From: Megachile rotundata
Taxonomy: Eukaryota; Arthropoda; Insecta; Hymenoptera; Megachilidae
DNA length: 64,000 nt
Assembly (NCBI RefSeq): GCF_050947335.1
Contig: NC_134991.1
Span: 9,052,001-9,116,000 of the forward strand
Direction: 5' to 3'
Part shown: piece after piece, positions 11,148-24,190 of the stretch
Position numbering within the stretch: the first letter of the stretch is position 1
How the letters are laid out: each line of letters opens with the position of its first letter
The notes under the pieces: model-generated
Database searches by the model: none
Seen by the model: the letters and a program-made list of their open reading frames with translations, nothing else
What the model was told of the DNA's origin: nothing
Made by a program: the position numbers and the translations under genes

Positions 11148-12830
11148 TTTTTACAAAATTGATTGATGATACAATTGACCAATTGATGATACGAACTGCT
11201 TGTAACAACTTCAGTTCCCCAAAAGCTAAAAAATTAAATTAAGTAAAAATAAAAAACTTATTAATAATAATAGTAATTGTACAGTAAGTGAATATAATAG
11301 TCACAATAATCATGATAACAGTAATTCACAAAATAATGTAATGTGATAAGTAATGCCACCATAATGGTGACAGTAGTGATGACAGAGACGACAAAAGTCA
11401 TTATAATCATAATGAGAACGTAAACAATAATTATCATTCTTCATACGTTTTTCTTTTCTTTTTGTCATTCTAATAAAGTTCTACTTAGCCGTAACATCTT
11501 GTCAATTCTTATTACACCTTAACGTAACAGCGTCGTATTTGTTTCTGCGGCCATCTTGTTTTTGTACATCTGTCTCAATCTTGCACCTCTTAAATTCGAC
11601 TTTATTAAACATGCTGTGTTTATTGCTGTCTAAAAGTACCTTCACCCTGTGAAGTCTACCAATGAGTGCTGTACTCGTAAAACAATTTAACAAAAAACGT
11701 AAAAAATGTTAGAGAAATTAATAACTATAATTCGATGGCCAAGGACTTCATATAAGACACACATATATCGAACTACCAATTTGAGCAACTTCCACAAGCG
11801 TTCAAATCTTTCAGCCGCGTGTTTCGCGTGCATTTGCAACTTTGATTCGCCTCATCAGCCGGAGTTAAGGTCTCGTAAAACAATAATCAAAAAGTTGGTC
11901 GGCGTTTGTCGGAGCGTATCGAAAGTTTTGATGAATCCCGCGAGTTTGGTTTTCTTTGATCTTTTTGGCGTGGCTGTCGTCGCAGGGTAAAGAATTTTAA
12001 TCTTCCCCTGTAGAAGGTTTCTCTCTCGGCGGGCGATAGATCGATCTCTCTGACGTGCAATTAATCTCGCGTCCTCGCCCTCGGCTTCCTCCTAAAAAGC
12101 TCGATTACGGGCAATTTTTAACGACCGTGTCGAACGTGTGAATCGAGCGACGGAAAAACGACACACCGTGTATAATATTTCCCGGGAACGAGCCCTCGAA
12201 CCTGCTTATTCGCGTTTCTTGCCGCGATTTTTCGATTCTTTCCGGGGCAACACTGTTGCCCCGCGGCGGACAACTCGCGTAAAACGTTGCAATTACGTCG
12301 CCTGTCTGTCGTTCCTTTTTCAAGCGTGTTTAACCGCCAATTATAGCTATATACCGATCGGCTAGATCATCGTTATTTATAACGAACCGGCGAGATCCAG
12401 GTCGAAAACAGGAAACGCGAAGAAAGTCGTAATCGACGCATGGATTTTCATTGGATTTATAAATTTATTAAGGATACGGATCGTTTAAGACTTCGATTTC
12501 GTTCGACGTTTCAACTCGTTTCGTATCATTAGTACCTAGACGTTCGACGTATCGTTTCAACGCAACTCCACGATTTTCCTCCAATTTGCCGCTTAATTAT
12601 ATTTTTCGCCGACGTGCGCGGAATTAATTACATCCGACTCTGGATTTGTTGCTTAAAACCCGGATACCGGGCTCGCTTCAAATACCGAAATGACGCTTTC
12701 CTTGAAATTAGTAAGTTAAGTAATTATGTTCGCCAAGAGTTTACGTATTCAATTTCCATTTTAGGATCTACGTCGTTCGCTGTATTAAATAGTTAAACAC
12801 GTGACAGTAAAAGGAGATAGATTAGTCTCG
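11148..12830. other. Unique DNA; degenerate ATAATAGT tract then CpG-rich island
   Basis: 11220-11440 is a loose ATAATAGTAACAG-type tract. 11480-11990 is mixed sequence. 11990-12790 is unique and CpG-rich. Frames such as + 11706-11990 and the opposed pair around 12105-12365 have no recognised domain. The CpG-rich part is a candidate for regulatory DNA. Confidence 0.45.
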
Positions 12831-13955
12831 GATTTCGAAATTATTGATTTCTCAGACTTCTCAAATTTTCAAATCTGATGGGTCTCAAAATATTGAAGTT
12901 TCCATCCGAGATTTATAAATATTTAAATTCGAAAATTTTGCATTTCCTGATGGAATCATGGCCTTAAATCTTCATATCATTGCATCCCAATGTCCCTAAT
13001 TTCAAATATTCTTAGATATAAATTTCACTAGATGAAAAACCTTCACAGACCAATATTTCACCACCTCCAGATTCAAATATCCTTAGATTTAAATATTACT
13101 AGACAACGAGATATTGCAATCTCCATGTCCCTAGATTTAAGTATTCTTAGATTCAAATCACTCTAGATTCAAATGCAACTACAGTACAATATCTCTAGAT
13201 TCTAATATCCCTGAAATTCAACGTCTCGAAATTTAAATATACCTAGATTTAAGTATTCTTAGTTTCAAATTTCCCTAGATTCGAATGCATCTACAGTACA
13301 ATATCCCTAGATTCCAATATTACTAGATTCTAATATCCCTGAAATTCAACGCATCGAAATTTAAATATCCCTAGATTTAAGTATTCTTAGATATAAATCT
13401 CCCTAGGTTCAAATGCATCTACAGTACAATATCCCTAGATTGCAATATCTCTGGAGTCCAACGCCTCGAGATTTAAATATTCCTAGATTTAAGCATTCTT
13501 AGATTAAATTTTGCCTAGATTCAAATGCATATACCGTCCAATATCCCTAGATTGCAATATCACTAGATTGTAATATCCTTGAGGTTCAACGTCTCGAAAT
13601 TTCAACATCCCTAGACTAAGATACTCATAGTCTCCAACGCCCTAAAATTTCAATATCCCTAAATTAAAATATTCTTATATGTCAATATCCCTAGATTTCG
13701 GTACCTCTACAGTTCTACATGCCTAGATTCCAACATTCTAGGATTCCAAAATCCCTAGATTCCGATATTCCTTGATTAGTACATATTCTTTGAGGGTACA
13801 TTATCCCTAGATATACATATCGTGGATCTTCAAGTTTCTATACTTCCAATCACCATGTTCCTATATCCCTAGACCACCAAATACTATTGTCCCTAGATCT
13901 CAAAATCCCAATAATCCAATATCCTAAAATTGTCAATGCGAAATTCTGAAATCAC
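12831..13955. repeat. Degenerate CCCTAGATT minisatellite with ~112-128 bp second-order unit
   Basis: About 1.1 kb of words such as ATATCCCTAGATTCCAATAT and ATTTAAGTATTCTTAGAT. The phrase CTACAGTACAATATC recurs at 13179, 13291 and 13419, with a decayed form near 13531, giving steps of 112, 128 and 112 bp. A higher-order unit has therefore been duplicated on top of the short words. Confidence 0.85.
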
Positions 13956-15845
13956 CGAAAGTTTCTTGAAGATCTCTTCTCTCATATTTTCTAGGAAAAC
14001 AAGATTAACTATTCACCGAATAATATTCGATCGCAATTTACCGTCCGAAAGAGAATAAACGAAGTTGAAGTAAATAAACGACGACGGCGATAGATATCGA
14101 TGTTCAATCAGTTCGATATCGGTGCGCATTGAAAATTAAACTCATCGTTCGGAGCCGCTGCAAGTCACGTTGTCTCGATAAATCGTAGTTCGGTAAGTAA
14201 TCTATCAATCATTTAGCTTCGGAAAATATTCCACACATTATCGTAGACTGTACACGTTTCGTGGAGAAAACAAGAATATATATAATTGACGGATCAAATC
14301 GAAGACAATCTGTCATTGCGAGCGTCGTAAATTTCGAGTATCGTTCTCCCCTCTCGCCGTCTCGTTTTTGCTCCTTAAACCGGGAGAGCCTATCGATGAT
14401 CGAGTTTAATCAGCGACAGGATTTACAAGGTGGAAAAATCGCATTTCGAGGCCGACCGTTGAAACGTGATTAAGGCCCGATTGAAATTCGATATTCGAGT
14501 TTTTCTTGTTCCATTGTAATTTATGGAGATTAAACCGGCGATACCGAGCCACCCCTCGTATAATCATCGCGAGGAACACCGGCCGAGTCACGCGGTGTGG
14601 AAAATCATTTTTCGAAATCGATGAACGAAGGGTGGAATTCTCGTTTCGCTTCCGGTTACTTCTCTCTTTATCGATTTTCTGGTCGATCGTTCGACAGAAA
14701 TTACACTCCTTTTAATCCCACGATTCCTGATCAACTACAATCTTTCAAAACCTCGTCTGAAACAAATTTTATAATCGAAGTCAGATTAACGTATTTCGCA
14801 TCTGAAATCGATGAGTCTATTATACTTGTCATATTTAATTAATTTTTTTAAATTAACGGGTTTAATGTACATATTAATTTTATATTCGAAATCGATAAGT
14901 CTGATATGTTAATTTTTTATATAATTTTATTCGAATAATTAATTTTATATCCGAAATCAATAAGTCTATGTGCATTTTATATATTATACTTTTTATTTAA
15001 TTAACTAATTCACTAATTAAATTCAATGAGTTTAATTAATTTTGTTGGAGTTTCGAATTTACGCGCTTTTAAACTCTTAAATAAAGAAATTCGCAGACTG
15101 TTGTTCTGTTTTTGGTTGCCGTGCAGCGTTTTGTGTTTTGAGAACCGTTGGTGACTTCACGTTTTACGATGCTCGGCGTCTTCTTGTAATAATATATTTT
15201 GCGTCTTTTTAATAAAAATAACTGTGTTCACTATTAAAAATCCATCAAATTTGATACTCGAAATCAATAAGTTTATAAGATAATTTTACGTATCGCACTT
15301 TTTATTAGATTTATGACTTTATATATAAAATACATTGATCTTGTCGTTTTAATTTGATAAACTAATTAAAACTTTCAAACATATAATCATTAAGTATGTG
15401 ATTGTAATTAACTCACGCAACTGTACGTTTTTATCAACATTTTTTTATTTCAGGACTTCAAATATTCAATTTAATATAAGCCAATGATAGCGTACGAAAT
15501 ATACCATTTATCGTACTTAAAATGTATTTTACCTCGAATCCGATCGAAACGAAAAAGGTTAATCTCCCGAATATACGCAAATTCTCCCATTTAGGTACCA
15601 CAAAAAACCGCTTCCACTTTTACAACCCCGATCCGATATACAAAAGAAAAAAAAAAACGAAATATTTAACGCGATCTCCATGAGCCGATAGGAAAACGCG
15701 ACCATTTTCTCGCAGTTCGAAATATTTTAATTGGGAAGTCGATCCAATTTGCAGAAACGGGATTTTCTCGAATGTGACGCACCCCCCATATCGATTTCCA
15801 ATTCAGGGATCTTCTACTACTCCATTCTTCTGTTTTTATTTTTTT
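13956..15845. other. Unique DNA, CpG-rich then AT-rich
   Basis: 14000-14720 is balanced and CpG-rich with no recognised coding sequence. 14790-15330 is AT-rich and carries the word CGAAATCRATRAGTYTA at about 14800, 14887, 14951 and 15255, apparently a decayed dispersed repeat. 15330-15845 is unique. Confidence 0.45.
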
Positions 15846-15860
15846 GTACACTCGGGTGTA
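15846..15860. repeat. Motif A copy 1 (GTACACTCGGGTGTA)
   Basis: A 15-bp near-palindrome identical to 49846-49860. In both places it is followed by a degenerate CAAATT field and then by motif B. It is probably one end of a repeat family; the function is unknown. Confidence 0.65.
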
Positions 15861-15899
15861 AGTAGGTTACGTTTTTATAGGGAAACGTGTAGGCTATAA

Positions 15900-16510
15900 T
15901 CACTTAATTGTCAAATTAAATGTATTTGTACATTCTTCAGTTTTAGGATTTTCAAGCTTTTAAATACTAAATTAGCAAATTTTCAGATTTTCTATTAGTG
16001 TTCAAATCTGTTACTATTAGTGTTTAAATCTGTTACTATTAGTGTTCAAACCTGTTTCTATTAGTGTTCGAATCTGTCACTACTAATTTTCAAATTCTTG
16101 AATTCGTAGATTTATTTCGAAATTTTCAAATGTTTTTTCAAACTCAGAAATCATCACATTTGGAAATCCCCAAATACAGAAATCAGCAATCTAAATTTTC
16201 TAAATATTCAAATTTTTAATTCCCACATTTCCAATTGTCCGAATTCCGAGTAATTGTCCGAATTCTCCGAATTCCAAATTCTTAAAGTCCAACAGTTCCA
16301 AATTCTTAAAGTCCAACAGTTCCAAAAATTTATACAATTCCTTTTCAAATCCCCCAAATTCTTAATTTGCAAACTTCAAACTTACGAATGTCCAAACCCT
16401 CAAAGCCCAAATACCCAAATAGTCCGACACTTCTCAATATCCCGAATTCCCAAAACTCTTCGCCACCAAATTCGCAAAGCCCTCGCTCAAAATCGAGCAC
16501 AACTTTCCAC
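15900..16510. repeat. Degenerate CAAATT field between motifs A and B
   Basis: About 600 bp of words such as CCAAATTCTTAAAGTCCAAC. The GTTACTATTAGTGTTCAAAT phrase is repeated three times near 16010-16070, and AGTTCCAAATTCTTAAAGTC twice near 16270-16320. The + strand is G-poor. Confidence 0.75.
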
Positions 16511-16534
16511 CCCCCAGCACTTTCCCTAGGGAGG

Positions 16535-16560
16535 TCAGATTTGCCGTCGACTGTACAAGC
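16535..16560 (+). repeat. Motif B copy 1
   Basis: Reads GATTTGCCGTCGACTGTACA at its core. Homologous to blocks at 50163-50193 and 61856-61890 and, inverted, at 33961-34000. Each lies at the same side of a G-poor degenerate field. Confidence 0.65.
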
Positions 16561-17584
16561 CCCGGCCGCTTCCGTGATTCTTTTGTCACGAAAAAATTGA
16601 ATTCTAGCTACCCTTCGCGCGTAGAGCTCACCCTAGTGTGGCTGCGTGTCCGCCATTTTCTTTGAACCACCCCCAACCCCTATATCTCCGTTCTTTCTCC
16701 GCGTTACTGGACGCTCAGTTTTTCGGGTTAGCTACAGCTCCATTGTCTGGCTGGCAGCTTTTCCACATGCCAACGGCAGAGGTTACCGGGGGTCCATCTT
16801 TCCCACCCCGGCACGGTTTTCTACCCCCTTTCGACGGTGTCGGCACCGATAGACCCGCTCAAAGAACAGAAAACTACGAATATGTCGATAGAAAGAATGG
16901 AGAACCCGACTGACTCGTAATCAGTGTACGGTTCGATGCATTCGACGGACCGTATAAAAATGCAATATCGTTTCCATCCCCCCACCCTTCGAGTATGCGA
17001 ACGCGGTGCTTGAAAACCACCCTCTAACCGGACACAACGAGTACACTCGTCTTCCTTTACGATAGTTATTTGCGGAATAATGTTTGTGCTTTTGTTACAG
17101 ATACGTACTGGTTCTGGTCGAGTGCTCGTCGACCAGGCTGAGAGCTTTGTTTTATTATTGCTACGGATGTGGATGAATCGACCAATCGATAACCTCCATT
17201 TTTATTGCACTCGAGAATAGTCGCCGACGTCGTAATGTGCTCTTCAGATACGATTACCGTGATGACTGCGAAATAATTGATACTTAGTTGCATCCTTCGT
17301 TGCACACTCTTTTTGATACAAGAATACTTTTATTCTACTTAAAGATACGTGATGATATCTGCTTTTTTCGTTCTTTATGCTTTCTTTTGGGAGAAGAATC
17401 GACTATTTACATGCGATATCTTCTTTTGATTCTTCGTGTATCTTCTTTTGGAAGAAGAATATTTATACGAGAGGGTAAAGTGACAAGAAACGTGATAAGT
17501 TTGTCTCATTTAAATTGGTAGAATGAGTAATGTATCGTGATTTATTATTTTGTATGAAAAGCATTTGTACTTGACATTCTCATA
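16561..17584. other. Unique CpG-rich DNA, no gene recognised
   Basis: Balanced-composition sequence, C-rich at 16640-16860 (several short frames) and mixed to 17580. Overlapping + frames at 16638-16913 do not resemble a known protein. It may include regulatory DNA. Confidence 0.4.
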
Positions 17585-18425
17585 TTCTATATAATTAATA
17601 TGACATTCTCATATTCATTTTCTTCTCTATATAAATGAATTGAATTATCGATATATCGAGTTATTGATATATTAAATTACTGACTTATCGAATTATCGAT
17701 ATATCGAACTGTCGATATATTACATTATTGATATCTCGAGTCATTGATATATTAAATTATTGCGTATTGAATTATCGACACATCAAATTGTCGATATGTT
17801 ACATTATTGATATATTTAATTATGGAGATATTAAATTATTGATACATCGAATTATCGATATATCGAATTGTCGATATGTTACATTATCGATATACTAAAT
17901 TATTGATACATCGAATTATCGATATACCGAATTCTCGATATGTTACATTATCGATATACTAAATTATTGATACATCGAATTGTCGATATGTTACATTATT
18001 GATATATTTAATTATGGAGATATTAAATTATTGATACATCGAATTATCGATATATCGAATTGTCGATATGTTACATTATCGATATACTAAATTATCGATA
18101 TATTGAATTGTCGATATATTGAATTGTCGATATGTGACATTATCGATATACTAAATTATCGATATATTGAATTGTCGATATGTTACATTATCGAGATATT
18201 AAATTATTGATACATCGAATTATCGATATACCGAATTGTCGATATGTTACATTATCGATATACTAAATTATTGATACATCGAATTGTCGATATGTTACAT
18301 TATCGATATACTAAATTATTGATACATCGAATTGTCGATATGTTACATTATCGATATATTTAATTATCCATATGTCGAATTGTCGGTATATTATCGATAT
18401 ACTAAATTATCAATATATTATACTG
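17585..18425. repeat. CGATA-rich satellite (~48-bp unit built of 16-bp words)
   Basis: Tandem phrases such as CGAATTGTCGATATGTTACA and TTATCGATATACTAAATTAT repeat with a period near 48 bp, itself built from related ~16-bp words. By eye I count about 29 CGATA words on the + strand and about 15 TATCGATA palindromes. The central part (17850-18360) is the most regular. Confidence 0.92.
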
Positions 18426-20934
18426 TTCGAGGCGTTGCGATCTAATCGATATTTAAGAGATAGCAATATCACGCCTTCTAACTAAATTTCAAAATAAAAT
18501 CACCGGAAGCACCATCGAAAGCGAGCTCGATCTCTCGATTCGAAGCGTTCCGCATTCAATAACAATCTAAATCAAGCTAGCGAATCCGATCAGGTGAAAG
18601 TTGGTTCACGAAGATCGACTTTGCTCGTGTTTTACCTATACTCGTTGATTTGTTAAATAGAACGAGACGCGTTCGTCTGGTACACGGAGCGTGACGTTTG
18701 TACTCGGAAGGATCCTCGGTATTCCGCATTGGAAACTACCTTGAGAGCGCACACCAGAAACAATCGTGTTAACGCTCCTTAGACGCTTCTTTTTTTCTTT
18801 CATTAATTACCATTACGATGCGTTTCTTTCACGATATTGCAAGATAACGACGACGAGTTCGTTAATATGCGTGACTGATTCGATGCCGAATAGGAGCAGT
18901 AGATTACGGCTAAGTTACACGCGTAACGTAAGAGCTACTTTCGATTTACCGCTCGTAAATCATGTTGCTGTATGTGTTCCGGGAATATGTTCAGCTTCCG
19001 AGAAATCGAGTGTGGGTAGCCTGTTGAAAAGGTGGGAAACGGTGATATTGAAATTACTGGAAGCAAAAAGTCTTTGATGCGGTGGAACAAAAGGAAGATA
19101 CTTGGAACAAACAAGATATATGGGAATTATTTTCTTTTAATTTCTTCAAGATTTTGTAATTCCAAGAAGACGCATGATTTATGTAGGGATTAAGGCATTT
19201 GGGACTAGGGATATACGTCCATTGATGGGAAGCTGTAAAAGTACACAAATAATAGTTTAAGTGTTATATTTTAAGTTTTCAAGGTCGCGCGTTAAAAGTC
19301 ACAAAGATTCAAAAATTTTCATCTAAAGTTTCTTAAAACACGAATCAGGATGAAAGTAAACATGAAGATAGTCCCGCAGAAAAATGGTAAAAATATTAAA
19401 AACAGCAAATTGAGTAGCAATCATCATGTCTGAATAGATCAATTGATTCAACGATAACTCTTGTCGTTTCGCAATAACTTCGACGAAAGACCATTTTTTG
19501 CGGAGATGGCATCACGAAACCGCCGACACGAGCGGTCTTAATTGGAACTAATTGACGGAGCACCTTTTTCAGGGTCGGCTGATGGGCTTTTTTATGGCTG
19601 ACCGAAGATCAATGAGGTGCGGTGAAGGAAAAAACAACTGTTCCTACCCAACTAGATCTCACCTAATCCACCGAACTCGTGGAAAATACCTTTCACGATC
19701 GTGATACGTAAGAGCTTTCTTGATCGTTTAATCACCGTTCGATTGCTGTTCTACCAAGAATACGTTTCCAAGAGAATTTGTACGTCGGGGGCTAATGCGA
19801 TCGGGAAACCGTAGCTCTTACGATTTCATGACTCTGGATCAGATGACTCTGACCACGACTCGCTATCTTAATTAGCCTTAATTTGTTTTATCTTGGATAG
19901 AAGCTGACTGCGTAAAGAGGGAAGATTATTCCTTATTTCCTTATCGTAAAGTTGATTAGGTATACATGCACGTTGTTTTAATCTGGTTTGAGAGCTTTTT
20001 TTACACGCTTTCGGTATTTATGTAAATAACTGGGAATTTTAATGCCTACGCACCTAATTGAGGAACGGGGGATGTATATTCGTAATTGAATATTTTAATT
20101 TCTGGTTTAATAAAAGTTTATTGCAGTGAACTTTATTATCTATTAAATGTTTGGAAATTTTTACAGGTTCGAATTATAACATTTAAGAAATATATTACTA
20201 AGGAATAACGTAAACAAGTCAGTAGCTTATGAGAGAATATTTCATTATATTATTATGTAATATTTAATTAAAATAAATAGAGTGTCCGAATAAACAAAAG
20301 ATACGAAGTTGTTTGAAGTTGCAGTGATTAGATGCTTGACTCTGTTTGCGATATCTATAAGAGATGCAAGTTAACCTTCTTGTTCGTTTTTCTTTGTTGT
20401 TTCGAAGACGAAACGGTGAGAAAGTATGCGGAGAACACAAAGGACTCGTTCACGTACGCGGGGCGAGAAAAAGGCATAGAAGCTGCTGCGGGAAAACTGT
20501 GGAGAAGAAGAGTGTAGATAAGGAGCGGCATAAAAGAGATAAAGATTGTTTGTTTGGTCCAGCCGACGAGCTGCCGTGGGACACTGTTACCCTTTTATTT
20601 CTCTTCTCCCTTTAGTTTCGTTCGTTCCGGATCGCGCCTCTGCATTTGTTCCTACTTTTTCTTCTCTTAAATATTCCTTTTCTTTATTTTCTGCCGCTTC
20701 GTTACACGTGTCCTGCGGAACGTGTTTCTTCCTTCCGATCAGTTTTTTCTCTTTTACCGTTGTTTCTTTCAAATGGGTTCATTGCGTCCTTTCACAGTTG
20801 TCTCTCCTTTTTATAACTATTGCATTTGCAAGGTGTCGGTATTCAATTGCAGTTTCATGGAGATCTTTGGAAGAATTTAATATAATATATATGTGTTTAG
20901 CGGTTTACAAATTTAATTAGGTTAATCAGGTTCA
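18426..20934. other. 2.5 kb unique DNA, no gene recognised
   Basis: CpG-containing patches lie at 18430-19030 and 19440-19870. 19880-20330 is AT-rich, and 20390-20860 is mixed with pyrimidine-rich tracts. Several frames of 60-124 codons exist (for example + 18766-19077 and + 20546-20920), but they show no recognised domain and no good splice context. I treat the block as intronic or regulatory. Confidence 0.45.
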
Positions 20935-21715
20935 AACTGTCCAAACTTTTTATTTGGGAATTTTGAGAATTTTTCAGATTTTAGGGATTTTTGGAAAATT
21001 GAGAATCATGGGATTTGTTGTAATTTTAGAAATTGTAGAAATTTGAAGAGTTTGTAGAATGATCAGAATTTTTGCAATTTTAGTAATCTTGAGAATTTTT
21101 GAAATTTAAAGAATTTTGGGAATTCTAATAATCTTGAAAATCCTGAGAATTTTTGACATTTTTGAAATTATTGAAATTTAAAAAATTTTTGGAATTTTAG
21201 TAACCTTGAATACCTCGAGAATTTTTGAAAATTTGAAATGAAATGAATTTTGAGGAATTTTAATAATTTTGAATGTCTTGAGAATTTTTAAAATTTATGG
21301 AATTGTGGGGATTTTAATAAAATTGAATATCTTGAGAATTTTTGAAATTTAAAGAATTTTGGGAATTTTAATAATCTTGAATATTCTGAAAATTGTCGAC
21401 ATTCTTGAAATTATTGAAATTTAAGAAATTTTTAGAATTTTAGTAACCTTGAATATCTCGAGAATTTTTGAAAATTTGAAATGAAATGAATTTTAATAAT
21501 TTTGAATGTCTTAAACATTTTTTAAATTTATAAAATTGTGGGGATTTTAGTAAAATTGAATACCTCGAAAGTTTTTGAAATTTGCGAAGTTTTTAAAATT
21601 TAAGAAATTTCATGAATCTATTGAATTTTGTTAATTTTACAAATTATTTGAATTTTAATAAGCTTGGTAATTTTATGAACGTTGAGAATTTTACTAATCT
21701 TTGTATCTAACCGTA
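20935..21715. repeat. Degenerate GAATTTTTGAAATTT field, inverse orientation
   Basis: About 780 bp of words such as TTGAGAATTTTTGAAATTTA and GGAATTTTAATAATCTTGAA. A longer phrase (TAACCTTGAATATCTCGAGA and neighbours) recurs near 21200 and 21450, showing a second-order duplication. The + strand is nearly C-free, opposite to most fields. Confidence 0.82.
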
Positions 21716-22289
21716 TTAAACTAAAATTGCGTTAAACGATATTTGTAATTCAGAGAACACGTTCGTCGGAACATCGGTTAAGAGGCAGTGGATTAAAGAA
21801 ATAAGACGTTAGAAAAAGAAGAAGTAAAATGTAGAAGCGAAGGAAAGAAAAGGGCGCGAAAAGGAAAGGTAGAAAAGAGGATCGTCCAACGAGCCGAGCC
21901 GTCTAGCCTCGAAAATTTGAATAAATCTGAGCTGGAGTGCACGCTACCGTTCTGAATATCATTTCGACGCTTTCCGCAAACTATCCACTCTTTTATCTCG
22001 GCCTTTTTCGCCAGACGAAAATGCCGGAGGACTTGGTTACACTCCACCAACCCCAAACGTAGAGCGTCGTTCACGGTAATAAACCGAGCAAACGCTTTAT
22101 TATGAGTCATTCGTGGGAACCTTTGACATTACGCCTCCTGACGTCCGTCGCGTGTACGGTCAATAACAAGTATCATTTCCCTAGGGCAAATGTAACTGAG
22201 GGAAAATATAGCTTATTGTGGATTTTTAGGGATTTTTGCAGATTCGTGTAATACACGGACAGGATGGATACAGTTGGGTGGACACTGTG
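21716..22289. other. Unique DNA, no gene recognised
   Basis: Balanced, CpG-containing sequence with a minus frame at 21793-22110 that matches no family I know. Confidence 0.4.
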
Positions 22290-22650
22290 GAATTATTAGA
22301 TATTTAGAGATGTGAAGTTTTGGGAATCTGAGTGGAGTTATTAGATATTTGGAGATGTGGAGTTTTGGGAATTTGAGCGGAGTTATTAGATATTTGGAGA
22401 TGTGGAGTTTTGGGAATCTGAGTGAAGTTATTAGATATTTGGAGGTGTGGAGTTTTGGGAATCTGAGTGGAGTTATTAGATATTTGGAGATGTGGAGTTT
22501 TGGGAATCTGAGTGGAGTTATTAGATATTTGGAGATGTGGAGTTTTGAGAATCTGAGTGGAGTTATTAGATATTTGGAGATGTGGAGTATTGGGAATGTG
22601 AGTGATGTTATTAGATATTTGGAGATGTGGAGTTTTGGGAATCTCAAATG
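22290..22650. repeat. 45-bp tandem repeat, about eight copies
   Basis: The unit contains GTTATTAGATATTTGGAGAT followed by GTGGAGTTTTGGGAATCTGA and GTGGA, for 45 bp in total. Copies differ at only a few positions. Since 45 is divisible by three, both strands stay open for over 130 codons. These frames are repeat artefacts. Confidence 0.95.
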
Positions 22651-22739
22651 TCTGAAAATAGGGAATTTGGGACTTCTCAGAATTTTGATATATTTTTTTT
22701 TTAATAGAGTTATGGATCGTGTAAAGGTTATAGGGATGT

Positions 22740-23290
22740 CAAGTTTGGGGTAGTTTGGACATAGAGAGATTTAGAGATTTGAGAATTTGGGAGGATTTGG
22801 AAGATTGAGAATTTTAATGTTTCGGGATGTAGGAATTTAGGAATTTAGAAAATTTGGAGATTTGGAAATGTAGAAACTTGAGTATTTAGGAATTTAGAGA
22901 TTTAGAAATTTGGAAACTTGAGTATTTATGAATTCAGAGATTCAGAAATCTGAAAACTTGAGTATTTAAGAATTTGAGGATTTAGAAATCCAGAGACTTG
23001 AGTATTTAGGAATTTAGAGATTTAGAAATCTATAAACTTGAGTATTTAGGTATTTAGAGATTCAGAAATCTGAAAACTTGAGTATTTAAGAATTTGAGGA
23101 TTTAGAAATCCAGAGACTTGAGTATTTAGGAGTCTAGAGATTTAGAAATCTATAAACTTAATTATTTAGGAATTTAGAGATTTAGAAATCTATAAACTTG
23201 AGTATTTAGGAATTTAGAGATTTAGAAATCTAAAGACTTAAACATTTAGAAATCTAGGAAATTGAATATGTAAAAGTTACAGAATTTGAA
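22740..23290. repeat. ~40-bp degenerate repeat (CTTGAGTATTTAGGAATTTA)
   Basis: CTTGAGTATTTAGGAATTTA followed by GAGATTTAGAAATCTATAAA forms a unit near 40 bp repeated roughly a dozen times with substitutions. The G-rich strand is +, as in the adjacent 45-bp array. Confidence 0.88.
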
Positions 23291-24190
23291 AATTTTGAAG
23301 TTTAGAAATAGTGAAACATCCCCTTCATATACAAAAATCTAAGAATTTGGTCATTTGACAATTTCAAAATTTAGATATTTGCAACTCTAAGAAAGTTTGA
23401 AAAATTCCAATATTAGCAAATTTGGACATTTAGAAACCTAAAAATTTCACATTTGATAAATTTAACAATTTCACCCTACTGAAATTTAATATCAAACAAT
23501 AATTCTTTCCAATATTGAAATCAGCACTAATTACGAGTAACAAAGCCATGCGTTATATAGCCATGTAATCATTTTACGGCTATAGAATACCTAGCACAAT
23601 GCTGCATGAGCAACATAGTTATTAAACTTAACAATCAATACTATTTCATTCAACTCTCCCTTTCATCTTTCTAATACCAACCATCTTGCATACACCTCTC
23701 AACACTTTGTTGAACCTGGAACAATTTTTTATTCCACAGTCGCGTTTCATTCCAGTTTCTATCGTACTACTATTGCATCACTCACTCCATTACTCACAGT
23801 CATTCCATTCAAACGTTTTTAACCGCGAAACAAATTAGAACAGAATTTACTGTTCGTTCTTTGCACGATCATATCCGGTACCTTTCTTGTGCTAGGAAAA
23901 AATCATTCAACTATGTGACCTGCGGTTCGATCGAGTTTTATAGGTTCTCTTTGATCGAGGATATGGCAATTGAAAATTTGTTTATACGTCGATGACAAAT
24001 TTTTTATTTGATGAATTCATAAATTTTCGAACTTTTATGTTTATGAGATTTCAAATTTCAAAATTTCATATTTCGTAGATTTTTAAATTCTTGAATTGGT
24101 AGATTTGTTAAGTTTTTAAATTTGTATATTTTCGAATTTTTAGATATTTATATTTTTGAATGTTTAATTTTCTAGATTTCTGAATTTTTT
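23291..24190. other. Unique to weakly repetitive DNA
   Basis: 23290-23480 continues as decayed AAATTT words. 23480-23950 is unique with some CpG, and 23950-24190 is AT-rich. Nothing gene-like is seen. Confidence 0.4.
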
